Below are positions 23,961-37,700 of a stretch of 64,000 nucleotides of DNA, in pieces. Position 1 is the first letter of the stretch, and each line of letters opens with the position of its first letter. The DNA is from Solen grandis (Eukaryota > Mollusca > Bivalvia > Adapedonta > Solenidae), in the NCBI GenBank assembly GCA_021229015.1, contig CM037788.1, positions 43,444,696-43,508,695 of the forward strand. The letters run 5' to 3'. The notes under the pieces were generated by a model, which saw nothing but the letters and a program-made list of their open reading frames with translations, searched no databases and had not been told where the DNA came from. Position numbers and translations under genes: made by a program.

Positions 23961-25835
23961 GTAATTCATAATAATATCAGAAGCTGAATTTGAAAAAAAA
24001 GAGCAAATAACTGGTGTTGCAGTCGCAACACGTGAGCCCCCTACTGGTGAGGGGCATATTTTTTCCATTACCATAGCAACCAGAATTTTGGTCCAAGAAA
24101 AAAAGCAAACAAAGTGATGTGCAGAATCTCCATACTGCCATCTATTCATATACCAAGTTTCATAATATTATCTTAAGAGTCCCCTCCAGTGTAAACACCA
24201 GTATAGGACCAATAAAGACACTGAACTAGAGACAAAAGACATGGTGTTTGGAAAACACCTGACCTCAAAGTTGGACAGCAGCATGCATGGCCTCCTTGTA
24301 CTTCATTAGACAGCATGAAACCTTATCGGAAAACCTATCGAGACCTTCATCATACAAAACTGATAGCCAAGAGGGGGAAGAAACCCTAGATTTTGATTTC
24401 TGAACAATCCCTACCAAAGAACTACAGTCTACTTAGACACAATTTTTAATTAAGTCTTGGATTGATCTAAAGCTTCTATACGATGTTCTCACAGCCACTG
24501 AAGGTCAATAAAACTCTTTCAACGAAATTTAAGACAAATCAAGCATCTATAAATGTTCATTTCCACCCAAACATGTCAGGTAAGACAGAGATTTAAGAAA
24601 CTTCTGCACACATCAAATCAATCTTTAATTACCTTGTAAACAACAAATTTGTCTCTTCTTTTTGTCTCTACTCCCCCAGAAAATCTACCCTCCAAGTTCG
24701 AAAGAGTACTTCTGCATGCAATCAGGTTGTAATTAAAAAAGTGAGTTCATTACAGATTCTACAGAATTCTTCAGTTACAGGCTTTTTCTTGCTTACAAAC
24801 AAATGTTCAATAATTACGACACAGAAAAAAAAGTTGTAAGACACGAATTCGTAAGAAACTGCAGGTTTGCCACAAGATGTGCACGCATAGAAGGGTCTCA
24901 TTACCAGCATTTCAAGACAAACCCACAATCCGGACCATATTTACAAGCGCTTATCACAGAATGCCATCACTGCTCTGATCTCAGACAAGATAATTATCAA
25001 GCTTGATGATGCACATAATCTCTGCCGACATGCTTTCAAGTGGTACATCAGTATGCTCATGCATGTAATTAGTTAATATCATACATGATTGTTTGTGTAT
25101 TACATGTATATTCAACTCACTTTTGATTATATGTTTAATAATTATTTTTGATTATATATTACATTCCCCCCCATTATACAGTTATATCTAATTTTTCATT
25201 ATATATAATCATGTTCATTATAAAATGAAATCATTATTTTTTAAATGAATATCGAAATTATTTTTCATTATACATTGCATTTTTTTCCAATTATACATTA
25301 AAATAATTTTTAATTGTACAACCTATTTTCATGATGTAAACGATCATGGGTTAATTTTAAAATAAAAAAAAAATGAAAAAAAAAACTCCCTACAAATCCT
25401 TACAATATAACAGTATCTCATTCTGTCTGTTTATTTTAAATATTTTATCTTCTCATATCGTGCATAAATCAACCAGAGGTACCGACAGGGAAATCCACCT
25501 GGCACCAGACTCCACCCAAACACAATTTAAACTCACAAATTTCTCAATGTTTTGCTGTCCCTTGGCTACTTCAATCATTTACTCATGAATATTCATATTA
25601 CCTTTGACAATGGACGTTTATTTGAACAGAAATATCTTGAGGAACAACCATAAACTCATATCTGTATGAAAACGCTCGACGTAAATATTGACATATAGCC
25701 TCCCTGTATGGAAATCATGTCTCCTTCAATTGCGTCAAACATTCATGATATGGCATTTACCATGACATACGAACAACATGCAACAAATTGCGGCTGTTGG
25801 TTTCTCCAGCCCTTAAAGATGATTAACTTTGATAA
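23961..25835. other. No gene recognised
   Basis: Ordinary AT-rich DNA up to the gap. A perfect ATGAATATTCAT palindrome lies at 25585-25596. Confidence 0.55.
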
Positions 25836-25935
25836 NNNNNNNNNNNNNNNNNNNNNNNNNNNNNNNNNNNNNNNNNNNNNNNNNNNNNNNNNNNNNNNNN
25901 NNNNNNNNNNNNNNNNNNNNNNNNNNNNNNNNNNN
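25836..25935. other. Assembly gap (100 N)
   Basis: Exactly 100 N, the usual placeholder for a join of unknown length. Contig order and orientation are uncertain across it. Confidence 0.99.
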
Positions 25936-25979
25936 GCATATGTGAATGTACCCAACCCCATAAATCACAAAATGAAATC

Positions 25980-26575
25980 GAAATGCAATTCGTAGTTCGT
26001 CAAGAGTAACGGGGGATTCTGATGCTTCCTCATCCTACTGTTCAGTTCATCCCAGATGTTCAATTGGGGACAAATCTGGACTGTATGACGACCAAGTGAG
26101 TGGGTTAATGTTATAAATTGAAAAAAGTCTCAACAATTGGCTACATGGGGCCGGTGGCCTAGTTGTACGAGCGTCCGCTTCGGGAGCGGGAGGCTGTGGG
26201 TTCGATCCCCGGCCGCGACATACCAAAATCGTAAATAAAAATAGTACTGGTATATCTCCCTTGCTTGGCGCTTAGCACATAAGGGTAGTTCAGGACTGGT
26301 TGGCCCGATGTCAGGAATATGACTGGGTGTGGTATCATGCCACATGTCTGCGGCGTGATACTGCAGTGTGGCAGAACTATATCTGTCTCAAGTAGACATT
26401 GTCTCCTAATGACTGAAATACTGTCGGTGGGACGTTAAACCCAACAAACATGGAGCCGGGAATTGTCATCCTGAAAGATTTGGTTTCGCTGTTGCACATT
26501 TGGGACTGCAATAGGGCCAAGACATTTCGGCAGCCGCACCATGGTAGCAAATGGTTAGATTAACTTAAAATGGAG
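25980..26575 (-). pseudogene. Tc1/mariner-like transposase remnant, split by a SINE
   Basis: Minus strand, upstream part (about 26575-26454): reads ..VRLPKCLGPIAVPNV and then QQRNQIFQDDNSRLH. This is the region around the second catalytic aspartate (QxDNARPH) of Tc1-type DDE transposases. Downstream part (about 26140-25980): reads YSPDLSPIEHLG, then after a frameshift DELNSRMRKHQNPP, matching the SPDLNPIEHxWDxL block and the RxRxRxNPP tail. The third catalytic acidic residue falls within PIEH. A SINE (26149-26453) separates the parts. In-frame stops and the frameshift show it is dead. The element runs towards the N gap at 25935. Family knowledge is from Tc1; no termini were located. Confidence 0.8.
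26149..26453 (+). mobile_element. tRNA-derived SINE, near full length, inserted in the Tc1 remnant
   Basis: The 5' tRNA-like head has an A box (GTGGCCTAGTTGTACGAG) and a B box (GGTTCGATCC) inside a GC-rich cloverleaf-like stretch. The body contains the motifs GGTTGGCCCGATGTCAG, TCTCAAGTAGACA and ACTGTCGGTGGGACGTTAAA, with a short CCAACAAACA tail. ACATGG occurs at both borders (26143 and 26448) and is the likely target duplication. It is the best reference copy of the family in the window. Confidence 0.85.
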
Positions 26576-26807
26576 GAAAGTGATGTGTATGTCTCAGGAG
26601 TATTAAATTAATTACAAAATGTGTTGAGCAATACTGCACGTGATCTTTGCTTTTATACATTTTCTCAGTTGGGCACATCACGCGGCTGAGCAAATTTGGA
26701 TACCACGTTAATTACACAGTGACCTTTAAAGTTGTATGACAGATTAATAGCATTTTAGGCTAAAGCATTTAATAATGGTTTCACATTTATGTACCCTGGA
26801 TTTCTCT

Positions 26808-26828
26808 TTTTTTTTTTTTTTTTTTTTG
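26808..26828. repeat. Poly-T run
   Basis: About 20 consecutive T. It could be the poly(A) tail of an old minus-strand retroinsertion; no body was recognised. Confidence 0.7.
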
Positions 26829-26989
26829 ATTGAGTATATATGACTTGGATCGTTGATCGAAAAATACTTACTCTGGCGTGCCTAGCTGATTCAGATCTGA
26901 ATATAACATTTCAAGTGCATTTTTCCCAATGAAATGTACCAGGTACGATTTTCTTATAAAAGAGCCGGTGTCTCTGTACTATCAGGGAT

Positions 26990-27040
26990 CTTCCTAACTT
27001 TCAACGATTGAAATACTGTCACAGCGACGATAAAAAAACA
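26990..27040 (-). repeat. Dispersed repeat J fragment
   Basis: TTGAAATACTGTCACAGCGA and CGATAAAAAAACATC; reverse of the J start. Confidence 0.45.
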
Positions 27041-27119
27041 TCAAGTGAACAGCAACTGAACTATCATAAATTCTATTTACAATAAAATGTGTTTGTTTTA
27101 ATTCTATTTGTCGTGTTTT

Positions 27120-27330
27120 AGACTCATTACTGCAGGAGGTCGTGGGTTCGATCCCCGGCTTCGACGAACTGAAGTCGTAAAAAATGGTACTGGTATAGCT
27201 ATTCTGCTTAGCGCTTAGCGTGTTAAGGTAATTCTATGTCTGGTTGGCCCGTTGTATGGATTATATGGATATCATTCCACATGTCAACGGCGTGATACTC
27301 AAGTAGACACAGTCTCTAAATAATATTGTC
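27120..27330 (+). mobile_element. SINE, partly degraded
   Basis: Forward copy with a B box (GGGTTCGATCCCC), then GTCGTAAAAAATGGTACTGG, GTCTGGTTGGCCCG and a shortened 3' end (CTCAAGTAGACACAGTC). The A box side has decayed. Confidence 0.7.
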
Positions 27331-27433
27331 TGCCCAATTAACAATCAAACAATCAATCTGTGAGAGATGCTCAATTCCTAATTTAGCACATGATAAAGTC
27401 CATTGTATTAATGTCTTGTATTTTACTTTTACA

Positions 27434-27885
27434 GGTACATATGAAACACTCAAGTCGTGGGTCGGTCTTAGATCTTGGTCCGATTCGGAAAGCGTAGGCC
27501 GATCTGAAATTGTAGTCCAAAATAATGACGTCATCTAGATCGTGGACAATGAGTACTAATTTGAACAGTTAGTGCAGATCTAGTGTCTTCTCCTCCGTCG
27601 GAAACTTTGCATTCAATGGATATACGATTCGACCCCCGGCTCTGTTTTTCGAATAGTGCATCCTCATTTATTAAGTCCATCTGTGTCTATTATTCTTTTA
27701 GATAACAGCCGTCTGACGTTTGACGTCATTTAAGCGATTGTCTGTGTTGCCCCACAAAAGACGATTAGACCACGATTTGGTAGAAATCGGTCTTCAATAT
27801 ACAAATCGGCCCGGATTTTCCAGTCGGCCCACGATCTAGGACCGCCCTCGATCTTAGTCTTTCACATATACTTTCATAATAAGTG
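27434..27885. mobile_element. Fold-back element with ~90-bp imperfect inverted arms
   Basis: The left arm (27434-27520) has TACATATGAAACACTCAAG, GTCGGTCTTAGATC and GGCCGATCTGAAATTG. Its imperfect complement in the right arm (about 27790-27885) has TCGGCCCGGATTTTCC, ACGATCTAGGACCGCC and CTTTCACATATACTTTC. It lies upstream of the chitin-binding gene. Confidence 0.65.
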
Positions 27886-28250
27886 GGTCGGTTTAGACAG
27901 ACACTCTTTTCCCACCTTTGTCTAAAGGCGCATGCGCATTGTAGTCACATGCGCTGTCCCAGCCTAGAGACTTAGCTATGACCAGTATTCTCGTGATGAA
28001 CGGATTAATTTGTTAAACATTCCCACCTTAAAACATATTTTTTCGGCGGGGTAATATAGTGCCATGCAAGTACATATTACATAAAAAGGGAAATATTTGC
28101 TATTTTGGGGATTTTGATCCTTAATATAAAGCTACCGTGTTAATGATATGACGTTAGTTTCGCAAATGGAACATGAAAATTTAGCGTCTCTGTTAAATAG
28201 ATAGCTTACTTAGACTTCGCTTATTTAACATATATTTGGCGTACATTTTC

Positions 28251-28256
28251 TATAAA
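28251..28256 (+). promoter_or_regulatory. Candidate TATA box of the chitin-binding protein gene
   Basis: TATAAA lies 41 bases upstream of the ATG at 28292. This would place transcription start near 28280 and leave a very short 5' UTR, which is common for small secreted-protein genes. The call is positional only. Confidence 0.4.
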
Positions 28257-28291
28257 ATTCCATTTTGGACACAGTGCGTGAGAAATAAATG

Positions 28292-30349
28292 ATGAATATC
28301 TTGCTCATCGTCGCAGTATTAAATTCTATAGGTAAGTGTATCCCTTTGTTTACTGAGTTAACCAGTGTCTACTAAACATCGGTAGGATATTTGAGAATTA
28401 AATAATTATCTAACATTTCAAAACTATTTCTTCGTGAATTTTAACATTCTTATCGATGTAGAATATGAAAATAAATGTTAACTTAATTGAATATTGTCTG
28501 TTATAATTTAAGGAAAATCAGCACGATTTTATGATTGTGACCAAATTGCCAAACTTTGGCGCTGTAGATTTAATTGCTGCCACACTGAGTTACCACGTGA
28601 CCATGATGTGTACCTTTTGTTAATAGACTTTCTTCAGCGTAATACTAATTGTATTTTCATTTATGCTAAAATATTTCCTCTATGAATATAAAAATATCAA
28701 AACGTGGTTAAATAAAAAAAATGTAATTATGATGTAGCTGAAATTGATCTATTCACTCACTGTGGCAGAGAGATGCGTTAGAAAATGTCAATATTTGTGG
28801 CCTTTAATTTTACAGGCCTTTTCCTTCTTATGGGGTATATTATGCTACGGAATTCCATAAACTGCCGGCTTTTCAGATAAATACCGCCGACTCCATACTG
28901 AAAGCTTGATTTTATGCACGGAACAATTCTGGACCAGTTGGCTTTTAGTAGTGGGCATTAAGCAGTAAGCATTAAGAAGTAGGCATTAAAATATATCAGC
29001 ATCAGGCATCTGGCATTAAAAGGCATTGAGTAGCATCTCGCAGTAGGTATCAACAGTTGGCATTTAGTCACTTGCAGTGAACAGTAGGCAGTCGTTTATG
29101 AAATTCCGTATTTGCATGTTGTTAATAGTTTGAGTTGTACTTTGCTATAACGTGCTGATTTGCGCTTTCTACATCAGTATCATGCTGGTGCTTCAACTGC
29201 ACGGGAAAAGCGGATGGTACATACGAGGTTGGGTGTGAGACGCTGACAAAGTGTGAAAATGGCGTCGCTAATGTCACCACGTGCGTGAAACCGAAAGTTA
29301 TAGATGAACTAACTGGACGATGTACCGAGTAAGTCCAACCTACCTACCTTATTTATTTCCAGTCTGTTCTGCTATAATTGAACCGTTTCATTGATCTGAA
29401 ACGCAGTCTTTAAATAATATCTAATTAACTTTTTTTATTTATTACCCAGTCCCATGCACGTAAATTCGCCATGCGGAACGTTTCGGGACTGTTCGTTCAG
29501 AGACGATGGAGGGTTCCCGGATGAGGAGTTCAAATGTCACTGGTACTTCATCTGCCGGTACGGCATCTTCTATGGGCACAACAAATGTGCAAGAGGTACG
29601 TTGACGTTGTCATTGTATTTCTATCATTGGTTTTTCTTGGGCCGTGTTCAAAATTTAATCATTTTGATGAAGCTTTTTTTTTTCTTTTTGACTTTGTATA
29701 AAAAAATCATTCAATAATGATTTACAATCTGAGATACACGTCTAATGTCTACCATACTATTTGTCTCGTTGGAAAATATTGCTTTTAAGGCATTTTCGCA
29801 GTTGTACAAATTTACCAAATTTAAGAGCTTTTTATCTCACGATTAACATTTGTTTCTTGTTTCTTGCCATGTGTATAGGTATAGATGTTTCTTGTTTCTC
29901 GCAACTGGTGTAGTGTGGCATTGTACTTTTTTTAATAGTGAAATGCATATACATGTATGTGTCATTTGTAAAAAGATTCAGCAGTGATATACAATGAATA
30001 TATACAATAAATAATTATATATACTACATATATAAAATAAATATATACAAAAATATATATGATAAATTCATATAATGAATTAATAAACTAAATAGAAACA
30101 ATAAAATGCATAATAAATATATATAACGAATATATAAATAAATAGAACAATAAATATATATACAAATACGCTAAGACTGTTAAAACGTGTTGTAAATGAA
30201 GACTATATATGTGTGCTATGCTCGTCTGGTAATAACATTGTATAGATAAAGATCGTTTTCATCTTGTTCCAGGACTTGTGTGGAATGTACGCCTACAGAC
30301 ATGTGACTATGTGGAAAATGTCGACCCTCCTTGTGGAAAGAAAACGTAG
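28292..30349 (+). CDS. Secreted protein with two tandem chitin-binding type 2 (CBM14) domains, 4 exons
   Basis: Exons 28292-28331, 29178-29328, 29450-29595 and 30273-30349 join into 414 nt (137 residues plus TAG). All three introns are GT-AG, with phases 1, 2 and 1. Residues 1-15 are a hydrophobic signal peptide (LLIVAVL core), so the product is probably secreted. Two six-cysteine units follow. Unit 1 runs C21-C72 with spacing 11/5/9/12/9. Unit 2 runs C78-C133 with spacing 14/5/10/12/9, and has the aromatic CHWYFIC segment, GLVWN before the fifth cysteine, and a VDPPCG end. That spacing and the aromatics match CBM14 (peritrophin-A), which binds chitin in cuticle, gut lining or shell matrix. 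Unit 1 keeps the cysteines but has few aromatics and may not bind sugar. C16 and C18 are extra. The start is the first ATG, about 40 bases after a TATAAA. Intron 1 carries a MITE and a minisatellite. Domain assignment is by pattern recognition; the exact tissue role is unknown. Confidence 0.86.
28578..28767. mobile_element. MITE F1 in intron 1 of the chitin-binding gene
   Basis: TGCCACACTGA (28578-28588) mirrors TCACTGTGGCA (28757-28767), one mismatch. It shares GAGTTACCACGTGACCATG with F2. Confidence 0.78.
28945..29098. repeat. Degenerate GGCATTAAGCAGTA minisatellite in intron 1
   Basis: GGGCATTAAGCAGTAAGCAT, AGTAGGCATTAAAA, GGCATCTGGCATTAAAAGGC and CAGTAGGTATCAAC show a loose 10-14-bp period over about 150 bases. 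Confidence 0.6.
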
Positions 30350-30769
30350 AGAACTATCAAAGCATGAAAAAAAACAACAAAAAAAACAACAATATGACAT
30401 AACATAATAACATTATCATTTAATCAGTGTATTTAATCAACAGTAGCGTAGACGTGTGAAGCATTTATATGTGCTTCTGATGACACAGGAGTTTCATTTC
30501 GGTGTAAAAAGTTCCCCATCACGACTAACGCGGCAACTGCAACCTGACATATTCTTGGTGCCTCAGTGGTGACCGCAGAGGTTCGAGTCTCAGATTGATT
30601 ACTCGAGTTTTTCATACCAGAAAGCCTAAAGTTAGCTTGTGCAGATAAGTGATTTTACCCGAGCGTTCCGCCGCCTGAAATTAACTGCACGTGGTGTTAA
30701 ATGTCTGAAATACTGTCACTAGTTTCGTACAGTACTTGAAAAGAAAATGTACATTTTGTGCAAATTATG

Positions 30770-30785
30770 TATAAATAAATAAAAT
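30770..30785 (+). promoter_or_regulatory. Possible poly(A) signals of the chitin-binding protein gene
   Basis: Overlapping AATAAA hexamers occur in ATAAATAAATAAAATA, about 420 bases after the stop codon at 30349. No nearer AATAAA is obvious. The call is weak because the DNA is AT-rich. Confidence 0.25.
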
Positions 30786-30789
30786 ACAA

Positions 30790-30952
30790 AAGACTCGAAT
30801 GTTTCCCAAGGTTTCCTAATGTATCTTGGTTATCTTGGTAGAGATTAAGTGAAGCAAGATAATCAAGGGACCCTAATGAAACATTAGGAAACCCTGGTTT
30901 TCTCCCTGAAAGGCCATGAGGTCCGAAATGTAGCGGAACCATTACAGGGACT
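30790..30952 (+). mobile_element. Family D inverted-repeat element D1
   Basis: Same family as 41314-41457: shared CCCTAATGAAACATT(A/C)GGAAA and GGCCATGAGGT(C/T)CGAAATGTAG, ending GGAACCATTACAGGGACT. Internal arms AAGGTTTCCTAATGT / ACATTAGGAAACC pair. Its left terminus is eroded. It follows the chitin-binding gene. Confidence 0.75.
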
Positions 30953-32635
30953 TTCCATTGAAGAAAGTCAGTACGAAAGCTTGGTTGGATTTCTATACCC
31001 AAAGCAAACGTTGAATGAAACATACATACGCAAATGATGATAAAAATATGTTTATATTATTTAAATTTTACTTAGAAGTTTCTATCTTCAGTTTCTTTTT
31101 ATCTAAATGGTACTAATGATAAACTGGTGTTAAACAATCTTACGTTATACTGGTCACACATTATTCATATGGATGTTTCTGTGTGGTTGAGAAATGAACG
31201 ATGCCTGCATAACCGGGTAGATTTAAACCAATATTGTCGTTCGATGTATAGAAATAAAAATGTCGCGAAATCTTAACACTTTTTGTTTATTTATGCCAAA
31301 GACCTATATAACATTATTATGTTATTATAGGTCTTTGTTTATGCCTATGTTACAGATTAGTTATTTTATCAAACGAGGTTGTTTTATTACACAATGTCTA
31401 TATTTTATTACCTATCCCATACAGTATGGGATACCTAATAAAATATATTACATATAGGATCTGACAGGAATTGTTATTTAATATCAAATTTTACTAAACG
31501 AGTTCATGATAATGTTATTAAGCGAGCTTCTGGCAAGATTCTTTTTATCATATGACCTATAGTGACAGTAAATCGCGATTATGACATCGAATAAATGAAT
31601 GAACGGACTGTGAACGAATTACTTTTGTATTCTAACACCAAGAAAATAGTTTCACATAATAACTGAAAATAACGATTTAACGTGTGTATTTCTCATACAT
31701 TTTCAACATCATATGAGTAATGAATCAAACACATTTTATCTAGCTGTTCTAGTTCAACATACTATGCATACAGTTAGAATAACGCGCGTGACGCGGAGTA
31801 ATGTCATTCGGCCTAAAAGTTATATGCAACGTGTTAAATATAAGAAAATATGTGATGGATATACGAAACAGCTGTTTGATCACAATATCACATGATAAAG
31901 TCTTATGGTCAATCAAACGAGTGAAATAATTCACACAACCTCGACATGATCTAAATGGCCTCTTTAGACAATGTGTGTGTGGTTTCAGCTGACTTGAATG
32001 ACACTAAGAGAAGCTGTCGCCTATATCATTTTCAATATTGGTTCCAAGCATGGTAATGCATGAAGTTACGTAAGACTTTGGTTCTACTATCATATACTAA
32101 TTAAAAGAGAGAATGAGAAGCCTGGAGACCGAGCTATAACCGGATTTGGCATTTTTTCAGCAGGATGTTGATAGAAAACTTTATCTCTAAAATCTATTTC
32201 ATATTTAATATCCGAATAATAGTCTAAGTTTTTAACTCCAATTCTCAAATGAGAAATCACGCAGGCAAACATTCTGACCAAGTTTTATAAAGATCGGATC
32301 AAAACTTATAAATGTATGTCCAAAATTGAAAACAAGTCCTGATCGACCGTTTTTCGATCGCCTATTAGTCAATATATTTTCTTAAAATAAGAAAATTTTA
32401 AATATTCAAAATAATTGAATCACAAATTATAAATTCAATTAATTTTCTGGAAAAAAAAAATGCAAAAAGACTAAGAATGTATCAAACATGAATACTGCTA
32501 TGATGACATTCAACTGTATTAGCCCTTTGATTATTTTTTAACTCTTTAGCATTAAAGAAAGGATAAGTTTATCAAAACAAGTCGTGACTACTTAACATTA
32601 AATTATCCAAGATTTAAAAGTAGTTGTAGTTGTAG
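30953..32635. other. Intergenic; no gene recognised
   Basis: Lies between the chitin-binding gene and the convergent P450 gene. AT-rich; only short frames. Confidence 0.6.
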
Positions 32636-32750
32636 TAGGGTTTACCGTCGCTGCGATAGTATTTCAATCATATAGCGACGTCCAGCTAATTACAGGTGGA
32701 GGAAGACCCCGAGTACACAGAGGTACCCGGGTAGAACCACCGAAGATTTA
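32636..32750 (+). repeat. Dispersed repeat J
   Basis: GGGTTTACCGTCGCTGCGAT, AGTATTTCAATCATATAGCG, ACGTCCAGCTAATTACAGG and GTACCCGGGTAGAACCACCG. The CGTCGCT/AGCGACG arms form a small hairpin. Confidence 0.65.
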
Positions 32751-32811
32751 AAAGTACAACAAACGCTATAAATAAACACTATAATCTATAACTATACATT
32801 TTTGAGTTGTT

Positions 32812-32815
32812 GTTG

Positions 32816-32855
<40 letters not shown>
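32812..32855. repeat. (TG)n microsatellite
   Basis: About 18 TG repeats after TTGTTGTTG, downstream of the P450 stop codon. Confidence 0.96.
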
Positions 32856-32858
<3 letters not shown>

Positions 32859-32923
32859 GTTTTTTTAAAAATTCAATAACTGCATATTAACGCCATAGCC
32901 TGTGTTAAGTCCAAAGCAAAGTC

Positions 32924-32929
32924 TTTAAT
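32924..32929 (-). promoter_or_regulatory. Possible poly(A) signal of the P450 gene (ATTAAA)
   Basis: ATTAAA on the minus strand lies 44 bases past the P450 stop codon. It is the commonest variant hexamer and its position is plausible. There is no further support. Confidence 0.3.
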
Positions 32930-32972
32930 CTTCTAAAGAATCTCATCTCATTCCAATCATTGACACCAGACA

Positions 32973-36563
<3,591 letters not shown>

Positions 36564-36954
36564 CTGTGAGTTAATCAACACTCTTTATATCACACATTCA
36601 TTTAGTCAATGTTATTTTTTAATCTTAAATTTTAAAGACTGTGTGAAAAATCGCTTAGTCATTGCAGATGTACTTTGATCTTCCAAAATAAATTGCAATT
36701 CTAGGTATGGCTGAAGGGTTAGATCACTGGTTTAATTGTACAGATGTATTTGAAATATGGAAAAGTTAAAAGACTTGTCAAATACTTTCATTCAAAATCA
36801 TTCGTTCCCTCTGTCTTTGCTGATATGCATTTGGTATGCACTAAAACTACAAAACTATGTTACGTTAGTACCGTATTGTACCGTACCGCTCAGCCCTAAT
36901 TCGAACTAGTGTAACATTATACTAGTATAAGATGACTATGACTTGACTATTTGA

Positions 36955-37002
36955 GTTAACCGTCGCTTCGACAGTATTTCAGTCATATAGCGACGTCCTA
37001 TG
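36955..37002 (+). repeat. Dispersed repeat J fragment beside an assembly gap
   Basis: GTTAACCGTCGCTTCGACAG, TATTTCAGTCATATAGCGAC and GTCC. It lies between two copies of a ~30-base sequence (36775 and 37002). Confidence 0.6.
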
Positions 37003-37034
37003 TCAAATACTTTATTCAAAATCATTCGTACCCT

Positions 37035-37134
37035 NNNNNNNNNNNNNNNNNNNNNNNNNNNNNNNNNNNNNNNNNNNNNNNNNNNNNNNNNNNNNNNNNN
37101 NNNNNNNNNNNNNNNNNNNNNNNNNNNNNNNNNN
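37035..37134. other. Assembly gap (100 N)
   Basis: Exactly 100 N. The upstream half of the P450 gene should lie in or beyond it. A ~30-base local duplication abuts its left edge. Confidence 0.99.
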
Positions 37135-37136
37135 AA

Positions 37137-37700
37137 ATGAATTTTTGCATGCAAGGTACTTTCATGCTATATCTTAGAGTCCAGGCATGCGAATGATTTG
37201 AAACATCTTTAATATGTTTAGGGGTATCATACTATAAAGGAAGATAACACTTGATGGAATATATTAAAAATTATGACCACCTTTTAACTTAGAATTTTGG
37301 TTTAAATTTTGCATTCAAGCTACTATCCAGCTTATCTCTCAGAAATTGCTTGTGGAATTGACTAGAAAGTTAAGGAGTGTCTTCAGTGGCATCAGAAAAC
37401 TAAGGAGGATAACTTTTGGACTGAATTTTGTACAAATTATGGCCCTTTTCAAACTTGGATTTTTGGTTAAAGTTTTGCATGCACAGTGTTATTGTGCTTA
37501 TGTCTCAGTAACTAGGCATGGGATTGATTTTAGACATCATAAAAATATTAAGGGGTATCAGACTATCAAGGTATATCATTTTTGACTATTATTATGTACA
37601 GGGTATATGAAGGGCAAGAATTGAAATAGATTTCATTTGATTTACCAACAAGCATTTTGAATAGTCGAGTGTGCTGTCCTCTGACAGCTCTTGTTTTTAT
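37137..37700. repeat. Three ~165-bp tandem repeats, ending in a GACAGCTCTTG motif
   Basis: TTTTGCATGCAAGGTAC (37143), TTTTGCATTCAAGCTAC and TTTTGCATGCACAGTG start successive units with GGGGTATCA and CTATCAAGGTATAT-like middles. AGTCGAGTGTGCTGTCC and TCTGACAGCTCTTG close the element. It begins at the N gap. Confidence 0.7.

Noticed and set aside
27316..27538. Overlapping sense and antisense frames near 27.4 kb
   Set aside because: They lie on the SINE/fold-back boundary and have no domain.
29454..29717. Start codon at 29454 as the beginning of a separate small gene
   Set aside because: This ATG is internal to exon 3 (residue 66) of the four-exon gene. The frame runs past the GT donor at 29596 into intron.
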